Assembly: GCF_050948215.1 (NCBI RefSeq)
Contig: NW_027488948.1
Location: forward strand, 62,001-126,000
DNA length: 64,000 bases
Direction of reading: 5' to 3'
From: Halictus rubicundus
Lineage: Eukaryota > Arthropoda > Insecta > Hymenoptera > Halictidae
Made by a program: the position numbers and the translations under genes. A model generated the notes under the pieces. That model was given only the letters and a program-made list of their open reading frames with translations, made no database searches and was not told where the DNA came from. How positions within the stretch are numbered: position 1 is the stretch's first letter; every line of letters begins with the position of its first letter. Of this stretch, positions 10,907 through 22,759 are shown piece after piece.

Positions 10907-11500
10907 ATCACACGTACCTTCCCGGTAAGCACCTCACCCTAAGCCGCGCGACGACGCTCGGTAGTACGTCATCGCGTCCAGCGATCCCCACTCCGAGCGT
11001 TAATGCCTCCTACCCCACCATTCATTCATGCCAAGACTCACCCACGCTCCACTGACCCACTCCGCACCGAAGGAGCCGAGTGTGGCCCCTAATTAATTAA
11101 TTAGTTCGTTCCGTCCAGAACTTCACCGCGAGACGACGTCTCTTGGAACTCTTCCGCCTTCCCATTCCCCGTCTTATTTCAAGCGTTGCTATTTCTTTCG
11201 CGTACTATAATTAAACCATAAGTGCAAGGTGTATATATACATAGTTTCGTTATATTAAATAATCATTATATTAACCACGTCTCGATTTAATCAAATCCCC
11301 ACCATACGTCGCTTGTGATTTCGCCAATTGTCTTTTCTGATATCCGTATTAAATCTGCGTTCTATTCCGTACGTCTGCAGCCCACCAGTGGCTCGGTACA
11401 CCGTCCGAGAAAACAGATTGTTTATTGAACTGAATCTGAGTTCTTATTCGTACGCCCGTAGCCCACCAGTGGCGCGGTACGCCTTCGAGAACCAGATTCT
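10907..11500 (+). repeat. Dispersed repeat family, copy 1
   Basis: This shares long similarity with 21433-21955 in the spacer and, as reverse complement, with 35990-37260 in the right arm. Marker words are GTACGTCATCGCGTCCAGCG and TAGCCCACCAGTGGCNCGGT. The latter occurs twice here, 74 bases apart. It may be an LTR or leader of an unidentified retroelement; I see no ends. Confidence 0.6.
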
Positions 11501-11555
11501 TCCATTGATTTCGTAGTTGTTTTAGTTCGCGAACATTGTTCTATTGAGAAATCAC

Positions 11556-11864
11556 ATGCCTCGTCGCGCTGGCCGGAAATATCAGCTGCGGAAGCTCGCC
11601 CGTGAGTACGGCCCGTGATACGGTCAGGACCAGTTCGTGCGGTTGCTGGGCGCGGAAGCGGCCCTGACGATCGCCCGCGTAACTAATTTTTCCGGGAAAG
11701 TGCGCGTCGTGACCGGTCAACGAGTGCAGATCCCCTCGAGGCCGCCCGCCCGGATCACGCTGGCTCCTGTCGACCGTAGCCGAGAGAGGGCCCAGTCTCA
11801 GCCCGCCGAGCACCCAGAGGAGCCTCTTCCACGGGACGACCAGCGTCCGCAACACCGAGCTTGA
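11556..11864 (+). pseudogene. Small basic ORF of the long-TIR element, left copy
   Basis: A frame opening MPRRAGRKYQLRKLARE runs about 103 codons to TGA, but an in-frame TGA interrupts it after about 20 codons. The right-arm partner (minus strand from 35956) lacks that stop and reads AREYGLAAAGQDQFVRLLG, but has its own frameshift at a T-run further on. The ancestor was probably an open frame of about 100 residues. No domain is recognised. It could be the start of a Gag-like protein of the retroelement suggested by the neighbouring repeat, or a chance frame. Confidence 0.35.
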
Positions 11865-12403
11865 GCAACACGACCAGCGAGCATCGTCCGAAGGAGACTA
11901 GCCCGGTGAGTGTCAGCCGAAGGGGTTTGGTCCGCCGAGTGTCGGCCAAATATTACGCGGGTCCGAAAGTCTCGTGTCCCGAGGCAGACACGGTTATACT
12001 CGCCGTGTGGACTCAAAAGCTGAACTATTATTATTGGCGTCCTGTCCGCGACCTTGTGATTCGCGCTATTGACCGCGGGACGTAACAATGTTTAATTTTA
12101 ATTTTAATTTTAATGTATACTTTGAATGTTATAATAAATATTAACAATAACAATAAAATATTGCTTTATTCATTAAAATTTATTTTATTTTAATTAACAT
12201 TTATGAACATCTCTAAGACGTCTAGAAGACGTTTACAAGACATCTTAAAGACGTCTTAAAGACGTTTTAAAGACGTTTTAAAGACGTCTTACAGTCGTAC
12301 AATTTTGTAACAAAGACGTTCTAGAGACGTTCTAGAGACCTTCGGAAGACGTTCGTAGAACTTTCAAGACGTCTTTAAGACGTCTGTGTGCTATCTGGAT
12401 GGT

Positions 12404-13889
12404 GAGACAGCAATGCGATGGAAAGAATACTTAATTAACGCGCTCGATATTGACGTTCGTTTTAGCAGTAGCTTTTGATCTGTTACAATTTGTTAAACGG
12501 TTAAACGTTTTCTTACGAAATGTGAGGAACATACGGTTACAGAAGCATGAATAATTTCTCTCTCAATCGTACGATGCATTATAATATCGAATGACTAGGT
12601 GTGCAAAATTAATTTGATTTTTCTTTTTGCACAAATGAAATCTTGATTGCCTCACACGCGCGACAATTTCAGCGAACTTCTCTCTGAATTCATTGACGGA
12701 AAATCAAATAAAACAAGTGGATAGCAAATAAAGCAATATTATTTTCAACATTCGTAACACGATCGTTATTACACAGTTTAAATAAAATAGTAGTTAGAAA
12801 GAGATGTGAAGGTTCAATGAGTGAATTGCTTTATTGTTCGAATAAAATTCTCTGAGCTTTCGCGAACGTGGATTTATCGAAATAATAAAAAATGCTTTAT
12901 TGTCGAAGTATGCAAACGATTTGAAATAAAATGAATCGTTTATTGCAATAATGTTTTGATCTGGCTTTAGAGCAGAGCTGCCTAGACGCACCTGTTGCTG
13001 TTCCTCAATAATCGACGTAGAAAAGACGCAGAGGGTGAGTGGGGGACAAACGGCGAACGCTACAAGTTCTGCCACAACTTGATTTATCAACAAGTCGGGC
13101 TCGAGGAATGCTTAGAGGTGCATTATGAAATAGAAGAGTCCTTAAACAATTATCCTGAACAACTGAAAATATTTTTAGAATAGTATATTTTGTACACTAT
13201 ATGGAAAACGTTAAAAATATCACGAGAAGTACTGGCTTGAGTGCAAAAAGGTGCTTCCAGGAAGATTTTAGTTAAAAGAACACTTCCACGTCAATATATT
13301 CAATTTCTTCGCGTTTTGGGTATCCTTTAGGTCAGATTTTCCCTGCAAAGAATGTGGCCACGGTCGACACATACCTAAGGCTCCCTCGTAACAAACTGTG
13401 CATACGGCGTTAACCTTGTGCATACTGCGTTTTTTCAGCCACATTGTCGAGCGGTATCGTTTTCCATTCAGCCGGGATGCAAACGATTCGATCGGAGGAG
13501 TTCGAGAACGCAATGAAATCTGTTGGGGCGAAAGATGCATACGTGCGTTGCAATGCTACCTGGTGATTCCGTTTCCACTCCCTATTCGATGATAGTGTTG
13601 TACAAGTATTACAGCGTCGTGTAATGTCTAAAACTGTAACGACCAAAGACATACAATCTGCCACCGTAATATTCGGACACTTATAAAAAGACTACTTTTT
13701 AAAAATTGGACTAAACGACCTTAATCTTTTTAAGATATTAGAAGAATTAATGTCCTGGAGTAACACAATTTTTTTGAAAAAATTGCAATTAGTCACAGTC
13801 GTACAGAAAAATCTCAGTGTTACATTTTATTATTTTTCTTTACTCTGGCCTGTCTCGAATACTTAACAACTGCATTTGGTAAATATTTG
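12404..13889. other. Left-arm segment with small frames of unknown value
   Basis: Partner of 33665-35144. Two frames persist in both arms: 12995-13183 (plus, ends NNYPEQLKIFLE) with 34366-34554, and 13410-13664 (minus, contains TYASFAPTDFIAF) with 33887-34141. Few residues differ, several conservatively. The first has only a TTG start, and at a few percent divergence survival by chance is possible. They could be fragments of a lost gene; I recognise no family. Confidence 0.3.
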
Positions 13890-14300
13890 TCATGAACACG
13901 AAATTTTCATTTCTCATTTGAAAATTTCTAGACAGAGAAAATCTGGGTCGTATTTCTTCTTTCTTGATCGTTCCGAGGTACTTCCTCGGATAAATAAATT
14001 CCGTGTTTTCCCAGCACGTTCTTGTGCAAATCAAGTGTTTTATTTTGCATCATTATTCTAGTACCAGGCGTGGGATGAGTACCTATTATACATTCCTTCA
14101 GGTATTTTGTTCGGGTAAACATACCATACTATATTGAAAATTATTTATTGAACGATCTTCCGTGAATGCGTTTGCACAATCTCGTCAGCGATCGTAGCTT
14201 AAAAAACTTTTAATCCGTCGTTTTGACACGGCATCTAGTTTTAGTGTTAATGCACGCACTTTTTAAACAAATCGATATTTGAGAACACTCAAAGGGTTAA
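13890..14300 (-). mobile_element. piggyBac-like end or remnant, left-arm copy
   Basis: On the minus strand the segment begins TTAA then CCCTTTGAGTGTTC, followed by a zone with AACACTAAAACTAGATGCCG. TTAA followed by CCCTTTG fits piggyBac-type ends. Related copies lie at about 22290-22700 and, inverted, 33345-33665. No transposase domain is visible and the far end is not defined. Confidence 0.4.
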
Positions 14301-16430
14301 ATTGAACATTGAACAATATTTATCTCTACAATTTTCGTGTAGAATGAATTGTTTCCACTATTTACTTCGAGTAATGTCCTCCGTTCGACCACAGATCACA
14401 ATTTCAGAAGTTTAAGAAATAGTGGTCGGTTTATTTTGGAAAACTTTTTTGAGTAGCTAAATTGTTCACTGAAAAAGCAGAATGTCTTGACAATTTTTCT
14501 GTGGTACGAACAGTTTCCACTATTTACTTGAAATGGGGTCGTACACATTAGCACAGATTCCAATTTCAGGAATGCAAAAATATTAGCAGGGGATTGAAAT
14601 TGCGTGTCGATCCGTCTCGATCACGATTTCGGAGTCATATGCGACGCATTACGAATTTCGCATTTACCGTGACGTAGTTCCCGCAGGTTGATTGAAATTA
14701 TTCGGCGTGTCTTTCCCCGTTTCTTCGCAATTGTCGGGATTCTTTATGCGAACGCACTATTTCTTGACGCCCTATCAGTGGCCCATTAGCCTTTTAATTC
14801 GGTCTAAGGGCATTTTTTACCATATTATCCGGCTATACCCTTTGAATAATTACGGACCCGACTTCATTGTTACAATGCAGATTATTATCTCCATAACTGT
14901 CCCAAAGATCAGTACCATAACTGTCAAAATTTTCGTCCCCACTACTGGGGAATCCCCCTTGATATCAGTCAAGCGGTAACGACGCTCGGCGACCGAACCA
15001 GCGAAATGACACCAAACGCGATATAATTACGATTACAATTACTCGTGTAATAAACGATTAAAGTCTCAGGCGTGAAAAGGTCGACGAATGTAAACAAAGG
15101 AGAAGCAAAGTGTCGAAGCGTCGAACATCAGTCCCTTTTTGTCTTTAAATCGCTATCCTTCTCTACGTTCGGGACATTACATAGAAAATGTAGCACTTCT
15201 ACTAGAACTGTCGCTCGGCAGACCCGACAATATGTCTGTTATGGAGATACCCCTGTAGTTTACAAAGACTGAAGTGGTTTCGGTAACGATCTCCGCCAAC
15301 TTTCAGCCCGTGATTCCACCCAGAGTACCCCAACAAGCTCCGGTACCGTCGAGGGGAAGTCGACACGACGCGACACGACGCGACGCGACGCGACGCGACG
15401 CGACGCCTCACGTTACAACTCGTTCAACGTTTCCTCGTTCTACTGACAAAAGAAAAGACACTCATTCGATTTCAGCCAACCATTCGTCTTTCTTCTTGTT
15501 TCATGCTCGAACCGGGAGCCCCATTGAACAACCTGTTGGCCCACGGAATCTCGCTTCAAGCATGATCCGAATAGCCTCGAGATCCAGTTTGATTGATATT
15601 GATCCCCCCGTATCACTGTTCTACTCTATATTTGTTCAAGATCGATTTTATTAGATCAGTTTCTTATTAGTTCATGGTATGTCAATATGTTCCATGGAGC
15701 AACAGTGATTTATGTAAAGTAATTAACAAGAGAAACGTTCTAGATTGTAGATGAATAAATAGTAGACGGTGGGCTTTATGAATTTATGATAAACATGAAT
15801 AGGTGAAGTTGAAAACAAGATTATAATTTCAATAATTGTAGGATTAAGAATAAAAAGTGACTGATGTATGTTGCCTTATAAAAATTACAAGAGTGAATTT
15901 ATTTAGGCGTTGGATAACTTGAAGTATGCGCTTCGTTTCTGTGGCTAGAGTAGCAGAACGATTCGTATTTCTTTATTTTTATTTTTAAACGTGGTGGCAA
16001 CCACCCCTGAGATAGGACAGTACATTGCACCCCCCGCTCCCAATGGCGGTGGTGGGGTTTAACTGCGCCCACCCTGCAGTGGGGACCGACCAGCACTGTT
16101 GTGACGTTCCACAGCGCAGCGGCTTGCTATCTCGCGCAGAGGGAGTCCCGCTCTCTCTTCCTCTACGATGCCTTCTTCTGCAACATTACTGTGTCGCACG
16201 AGGAGAACGTTTGCTACGTGGAAAACGTACTGTAATGATGTGGGTGCGCCTCACGATCGCGTTCCGTAGATACTCGGTCGGATAGGCGTTAGAATTAAAT
16301 AAAGCTTTTAGTCTCTTCGACTAACACAAGAACTCTGACACTTTATTGTAGTTTTACAGGCTTAAATACTATTTCCTGTCGGTACGGATGCGTTGGATTT
16401 TGGGGGGGGGGGTGGATACAGTTATCAGAT
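14301..16430. other. Left-arm segment, no gene; microsatellite and GC-rich block
   Basis: Partner of 31226-33344. It holds a (CGACG)n tract at 15361-15406 and a GC-rich block at 16000-16290. AATAAA at about 16297 is followed by a T/A-rich tail, which could be the end of an old LTR or transcript unit. Open frames here match in both arms but resemble nothing known. Confidence 0.4.
15361..15406 (+). repeat. (CGACG)n / (CGACA)n microsatellite
   Basis: About nine pentamer units. The right arm has only about five units at 32250-32275, so the tract changed length after the duplication. Confidence 0.85.
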
Positions 16431-16765
16431 ATGTAGGAGGCAGACGCGGAAAGGAGAGTTCGCGATCACGGAGGACACCTAAACAGGCATAAAAACGCCC
16501 AAACGAGACCGTCGAACTCTCCTGCGACCGAAGGACGCGCGCGAGCATGTGTGCGCGCGTCTGCGTGAGCGGCGACGGTGTTGTGACCGCGTAACACAAC
16601 AAACGGTAGCGACTGCGAGAACGAGCGGCGGGCGTTAGGCCGTTTACCCTAACGTTCAAATCATATGTGAAAAGATCGAGAACGTTCGATGAAGGCGCGG
16701 ATAAAGGACGCGTCCGCGTCGCGACCGGGGATTCGCGAAAGAACGATCATACGGTAAAGGCGAAC
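16431..16765. other. Arm-specific filler segment, left
   Basis: Between flanks that match the right arm, this 335-bp GC-rich sequence is replaced there by an unrelated 760-bp AT-rich segment (30465-31225). I see no ends of a mobile element and no gene. Confidence 0.5.
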
Positions 16766-19527
16766 TGTTGCTCTGAAATAACGATTAACTCCACTAAAAT
16801 CAGTACTCGACATGCTACAAAACTGTTTACATGAAACTCTATATCACTTAATGCAGAATAAATATTTGCTAGGGTAGACGACATGTTCGATTATGCTTGA
16901 CGCACTAAATTTAATGTTTTCAGATTGTAAGTATCATATGCGAGTAATAAAAAGTAAAATTAATACAAAGAAAAATTTGTAAATCATATACGCCATTGTT
17001 CTTGTTCCTATGTTCATTATTGAAAATTTCTGTAGGTAACGGGAGACTCAATTTGTTAAAAATAATAACAGTCCCTTGGAGGCTCTGAGCACAGCAAATT
17101 TAGTAGAGTTTACGTTAGGTCATTAAGTAAGCAGAAACTTCGAATTCAAGCTTTGATATGAAATGTTCTAACAATGCTCCGACGAATGCAAATAGTTAGT
17201 AATAGCAAAGGAATAGCAAATAATTAATAATTGGTACAGGACGATGCACGTTATCCGATCTAGATTTTTATTTCTTACATCGAGTTTCGTAAAAATTCAG
17301 ATCCACCTTGCCTAAAAAGTACACCTTTTTGCTAGCTTTTGCTATATTCAATTCATCTTTTTCGGAGAAAAGAAGATTTTTCTTCCATTTACATTAATCT
17401 TCGACCGTGATAAGCTCTGCTTGTCGGAGGCATGTAATCCCGGTTAAAAATAAAATTCAACGAAGCGTTTAGTTCATACGACCGCGAACTAAGTACTCCA
17501 GAAAATGCGGCTAATACTTTTTCCTGACAGAACTGTTGTAATAGCAAGAGTGGTACGATGAATTTGTCACTGGTGCGTGCAGCATGAATCGTGTCGCGTA
17601 GTTCATCTCCTGATGTCGTCCATCACTGTATTAGCCGCCATCTAAATAACTCTGAGCTGCCACTCTGAACGCACATGTTACAATATTCATATATGTATAG
17701 TGTTATTCAACGTATACAAAATAATTGGGAATAGAACAGAGTTGCGTCACAAAAGCAGTGTCATCTTACGAGAGATCAATACATTTCTGTCCCGAAATTT
17801 TGATTCGTTTGTGCAGCGACTGAAGTCGAGATCCTGCAATTTGTGTCGGGAAATCCTAGCCGTCTCCGGCCGCCTGTTGCTCGCGCAGCGTTAACTTTGT
17901 TGCGGCCATCGGCACGTACAATAAAACAGTTGGTGTGCAAATGGTCGGGTCGGTTTGATGAGGCGAGTGACAGCGAAGTTATTTTTGAAAAAGCCGTTTC
18001 CAATCCATGCAATTAGAATGTTTGGACAATGCATGTCTCGTACTTTAGAATCTTTTGTTCCGAGCCTCAATAGCAAATGCTAGTATCATAAACGTCCGAG
18101 TTTCCGGAGGTTCGCGCCGACCGATGTCCGAGGGAAAACCCGCTCTTATCATGAAACCTCCACGGTCACACCTAGCATTCCCGAAAGAGTACGCTTCGAG
18201 TGCGAGGAATGGTACAGGTAATCAGGCCGAAAAGAGAAACCTGATTGGACAGCGATTGTCATAGGTGCTGTCCACTTAGCGAATTTTTCCGTCAAGGATA
18301 CGGCCTGCGGAGTTTTCCTAAAGGATCGCGGAAAACGCAGAAGCGGAAGCTCTTCAGGCACGTTGAGACACAATGAGCCAAGAACAGGTGTGTAGTGATG
18401 CCTGTGTCACAGGAGCCAGGAGAAATACGGATAGTGGGACCCTGGAGTCCTGACCATCTCGGCTCGGATTTGTAGAGGGGCGGTCTATTGATCGTCCTGC
18501 GAGTGGAGTAATTTTCAGTGGGTAAGCGTGACCGACCATCCGTCATTACCCCCTTTTGGAGTGTGCGTAACGAACTTTTTTGACCACTCTATTTATAAAA
18601 AGAAGAAGGTACGTTGAGATACAGGTCTCTCCTGATCAAATAACGTACATTGAAGTCAGTAACTTGTATCAAATTATTGAAAGGACACGCGAACCATAAA
18701 GTAACCTCAACTTTAAAACTTCAAGGTTTTCTTTTCAATCAGTTTCTATCTCGGTCGCGGAATCATCGGGTACATATGTTCATTATTTGCAATCGTATAA
18801 TCCCGTTTCACTCAAGATTCGTGGAAATTATCGGCAGAACTTATTTCTGTGAATCTTCGTCGGAAAATAACAAATACTTCACCAATTGTGACACCTGTCG
18901 TGGACGAGCGGACAAAACAGTCCGACGCGAACACTCGGCACGAGCAGAGGTTCCTGGACACGAGTCGCAACCGAGCGTATTTACACCGTGTACCATTACG
19001 CTACGTAATAAACCACACTGCAAACGAATCCGAACATTTATTCACCCGTGACCCCATATGTAATTAATTCCACGAGCTTTTCGTCCTCGTGTATATGCAT
19101 TCCATGACATGTAGATGCTGTCGTGCAAACGCTTTCTGGAATGTTGGATGTATTATTCAATGTATCTCTGCGGTAACCGTCATCGTGAATTGACATATTC
19201 GGCGGCGAATCGAGAACCTAGCCGTACGATGCGCCAGCCGGTCTGCCGAGTCCTGATAAAGAACATCCTTGACCAAACCGATGACTCCTTATGATCCATA
19301 TCGTGACTTAACTGCTTAGCCCCAACACTTGTAACTTCCCAAGAACTTCGACCAGTTCAAAACTGAACTGATTGTTTTTAATGGTTTGAATTTGCAAATT
19401 TGGAACCGTGCAATTTCGCTTGAATTTAAAATAGACCTATTTGTTTCGAAGTGGGTGTAATTCTGTTGAATGCGAATGTGCTGAGGATACATAAGGTCCG
19501 ACACTCAAAAATAGAGTACCTTTCTAA
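16766..19527. other. Left-arm inner segment, no gene recognised
   Basis: Closely matched by 27472-30464. The longest shared frame (18650-19051 with 28206-28607, 133 codons) changes about 18 residues without regard to chemistry, as expected of non-coding sequence. Nothing else is recognised. Confidence 0.5.
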
Positions 19528-19539
19528 TACCATCTTTTC

Positions 19540-19790
19540 CAACTGACACCATTTACAATAGATACTCTTTTATGTTGCCACTATAAGCTGTTAAAAAATC
19601 ATTTTCACTTGACCCAGTTGACACTTTTTTTACACATCTGTAGGATCAACAGTTTTTCAGATATCGAATAATCCATTGAGACTCTTTAATAGGTCATTAA
19701 AGACTACAACATGCATATGTATTCAAATTTGAACAAAATCCGAAACAATATTCCCAAAAGCGTTCGATATCGCGTGGAATGACTCAATTA
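19540..19790 (+). repeat. Dispersed repeat at inner edge of left arm
   Basis: Diverged similarity to 43990-44250: TATGTTNNCACTATAAGCT, then a region with GATCAACAG and TTCAAATT. It starts within about 15 bases of where the left arm stops matching the right arm. Confidence 0.5.
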
Positions 19791-19965
19791 CGTAATAATT
19801 AGTAAAATAGAAGAATTAATTCTACATAAATTGCATCGTTTTGTCTTACGACACGAAAAAATGTATATGGAAAACTTCTGAATTCTTGTCTATAATAAAC
19901 CTAAAAATGGTTAGACGGAAGGTTCCCTAGCAGGAATGCGATGGCGTATAGTAGACCTAAACATA

Positions 19966-20830
19966 CAGTCGGTGTGGAAAGTATTCGTACAGTGACAAAT
20001 TGAAAGTAAAACTGTGTATATCCATGCCAATAATAAATTTTATGAGGAAAAATGATTAGTAAATATTCTTAGATGTTTGTAGAATAAATTTTGCGTAAAC
20101 AAAATTTTATTTCCCTTCAGAATTACAAAAGAATCAATAAAAACAGATAAATTTGCAGAAACAGGCGCGTAGAAAGTATTCATACAGTCAAATATCAAAC
20201 GAAAGAACTATGAAAATATACTAAATATTTAAGGGTTTAATATTTTGTGGGATTTCCTTTTGATTTTGCAATAGCTTCGAGCCTTCTTGGCATGGAATGT
20301 ACTAAGTTGGATGTTGTAACAGGCTCTATTTTATTCCACTCTTCTAGTAAAGCAGCTTTTAAACTTTCTTTAGATGTAATATTGTGATTACGAATCTTTT
20401 TCTCCAACTAATCCCATAGATGTTCGATGGGATTAATGTCTGGTGATTGTGGTGGCGTCTTCTAGTATTTTGGTGTGTTATATAAAATCCATTGCCTAGT
20501 ATTATATGCAGAATGCTTTGGATCATTGTCATGGGTGAATATAAAATTGTTGGTAAGTCCCATTTTATTTGAACTAGAATGGAGGTGATTTTTAAGGATG
20601 TCAATATAGACTCTGTGATCCATGATACCATCGATGAAATGTAAAGATCCCACTCCAGCTGCACTCATGCAACCCCTGACTAATACAGAGTTCCCGCCGT
20701 GTTTTATCGTGGGTCGCAAAGTGCATCTTCGAGGAAATCGTTCGAATATGGAATAGCAGGGGTGAACAATGCTATCTAAACTTTTAATTTTCAACGAATG
20801 TTTGCGATTTTTATCGGGACAATTCAATTT
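19966..20830 (-). mobile_element. Tc1-type DNA transposon, one end only
   Basis: After a TA (19964-19965) the end reads CAGTCGGTGTGGAAAGTATT. A second, inner copy of GNGTAGAAAGTATTCATACA lies about 195 bases inward (about 20166), the IR/DR arrangement of some Tc1 elements. A broken transposase follows on the minus strand. The other end and the N-terminal DNA-binding part are missing. Confidence 0.8.
20241..20830 (-). pseudogene. Tc1 transposase, catalytic-domain remnant
   Basis: Minus-strand frames carry KHGGNSVLVRGCMSAAGVG, HFIDGIMD and the second catalytic aspartate in THDNDPKHSA. After a frameshift near 20462 comes SPDINPIEHLWD, which holds the E of the DD34E triad, then an in-frame stop and the C-terminal helix to about 20241. 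The paired DNA-binding domains and the first catalytic D are absent or unreadable. Tc1 transposases are usually about 340 residues; about 195 remain. It is dead. Confidence 0.82.
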
Positions 20831-21432
20831 CCGTCCTTCTTCGCGTCAACGTTCGCGAGCAACGCTCTGTTTTTGACACCTGACTTGATTCACGGTCAAG
20901 CATGAATCTGCGAATGTAGCAAACAATATTAAAACCCAATTCTTCCGTAAATGACCATGGGATTTCGCGAGATTGGAAATAAAATAAAAATCACGTTCGC
21001 AACAAATGACGCATTTATTTTATCGCGTTTTGTGTATAATCGTGTGGATGGTCTATTTGCCCGTTGGCCGGACGTATCCGCGTTTATTAAAATCGGTGAG
21101 TCGCTCGGTCGACATATTAATCAATATATTGCGAGTTTCAATGCGAAATAAATATCGCGTGCGTTTGTTGAAAGATACAGAGACCTTTATTTCCCTTTTA
21201 AATCGTTTAAGCGTTTCTAGATTTTCTAACTGCTTCTATACTGTTTTCCGTTTGATCCATCCATTTTTAACACGAATCTATAAAATCCACGGTCTTGTTA
21301 ATCATTGTTCGTTTAGCCTGGGATGAATAATCCTTCAAAATATAATTTTTTAAATTCGATGCTCTCAATAAGCTGATACAAAAACCTTTTAAATTCCACG
21401 AATTTGAATGTGAAGATATTTACCGACACACC

Positions 21433-21955
21433 TTACCACCACACGTACCTTCCCGCTCTCGTAATATATTCTGCTAAACACCTCACCCTAACCCGCGCGA
21501 CGACGCTTGGCGCTACGTCATCGCGTCCAGCGATCCCCTCACCTCGCGTTCACGATTCCTACTCCACCACCCATTCATGCACTGACTCTCCTCCGCTCCA
21601 CTGACCCACTCCGTACCGATGGAGCCCAGCGCGGTCCCTAAATAATTAATACGTTCGTTCCGTTCTGAGCTCCATCGCGAGACGACGTCTCTTGGAGCTC
21701 TTCCGCCTTCCCATTCCCCGTCTTATTTCAAGAGTTGCTATTTCTTTCGTGTAATATTCAAGGTGTATATATGTAGTATTCGTATATTAAATAATTATTA
21801 TCTGAATCACGACTCGATTTATTCAAATCCCCACCATAAGTCGTATGCGATTTCGTTAATTGCCGTTTCCGATATTCGTATTAAATCTGAGTTCTTATTA
21901 GTACGCCCGTAGCCCACCAGTGGCCCGGTACACCACCGAGAAACTTTTTAAAGCT
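21433..21955 (+). repeat. Dispersed repeat family, spacer copy
   Basis: Third copy of the family at 10907-11500, same orientation. It ends near TAGCCCACCAGTGGCCCGGT and has one unit of the 74-bp repeat instead of two. Its presence outside the long-TIR element shows that the repeat moves on its own. Confidence 0.6.
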
Positions 21956-22189
21956 TTGAGGTGGTTAATATAGTGCGTTCACGGTGCATATATAATTCAT
22001 GCACAGTGCACGCTGTTGAGAGGACATTTTCCATTCGGATGCAGGCACTGCATCGAGACGCATTTCATTTTTTGGCTAATGAAACTTTCGACGGTTCTAT
22101 TAACACATGTTCGAACACCATTTTATCTCTGTTCATCTTCCCTTTTCCTTTTTTCCAATTTTCTAATATATTATGATTTTATTTCTCGT

Positions 22190-22700
22190 TAACACTTTGA
22201 CCAACACGTCGGTCACATGCTAGTGGCATAATATTTTTTTATCGAACTCTGGGCGGGCATGGCTTTCAAGTGGCTTTCAAAAGAATGCAATGACGCACGA
22301 ATGGACACGAAACTTTCATTTCATGCTGGAACATTTCTACCGAGAGAAAATCGTTTTATTTCCATCTACACCATGTAGGTGCTGAGTGAGATATATAAAT
22401 TCTGTGTTTTGGCAGCAGGTTCTTGTGCAACTCAATTGTTTTATTTTGTATCATTATTCAAGTACCAGGCGTGGTATGAGTAGCTACTATACCTTCAAGT
22501 ATTTTGTTCCGATAAACGTACCATAAGTATATTCAAATATATTTCTTGAATGATCTTTCGTGAATACGTTGGCACAGCAGCTCGGCACCCGTAAATTAAA
22601 CAATTTGGAATCCGTCATTTTGACGCGGCCTCTAGTTTTAGTGTTATTGTACGTACTTTTTAAACAAATCGATATTTGAGAATGTTTAAGGGTGTTGGTG
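22190..22700. mobile_element. piggyBac-like MITE or remnant
   Basis: One side opens TTAACACTTTGACCNACACG; the other ends near a TTAA at about 22685. Inner bases 22290-22690 match 13890-14300. TTAA edges and the CACTTTGACC start suggest piggyBac, but the two ends are not clear mirror images. Confidence 0.4.
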
Positions 22701-22759
22701 TGCAACAAATGCCACTTCCAGTGTAGTTGTAGTTTTAAGGGGCGGTTTACTTTCCTTCA

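Larger units (their letters stand above)
2442..12403. mobile_element. Long-TIR element with AGACGT sub-repeats, left copy
   Basis: Both ends share long inverted repeats. Outermost is ACCATNNAGATAGCA, then an array built on AGACGT/ACGTCT that includes a shared ACAAAGACGTT-like block, then an AT-rich stretch made of AAAATTAA words (3710-4045 on the left, 12085-12190 on the right). GAG lies just outside each end and may be a 3-bp target duplication, though this is weak. No transposase is visible. The inside holds a deleted LINE, a dispersed repeat (10907-11500) and a small broken ORF. Later insertions (2819-3579, 5471-5761, 5802-10518) inflate it from about 4 kb. Superfamily is unassigned; fold-back or Mutator-like derivatives are options. 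Confidence 0.6.
1001..19527 (+). repeat. Left arm of giant inverted duplication
   Basis: This segment reappears as its reverse complement at 27472-45220. Anchors seen directly: 1001-1100 with 45120-45220; 1741-2050 with 44346-44700; 2050-2480 with 39620-40050; 10527-10860 with 37320-37640; 11541-12088 with 35422-35960; 12794-13184 with 34366-34760; 13268-13664 with 33887-34277; 14692-14979 with 32658-32945; 16025-16285 with 31377-31637; 17700-17894 with 29351-29545; 18650-19051 with 28206-28607; 19370-19527 with 27472-27700. Over about 18711-18857 I count about 6 mismatches in about 147 bases. Arm lengths differ because each arm took later insertions. No host gene is recognised inside. Confidence 0.93.

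Noticed and set aside
18650..19051. 133-codon frame kept in both arms as a gene
   Set aside because: About 18 residue changes without a conservative pattern and no domain; at this divergence long frames survive by chance.
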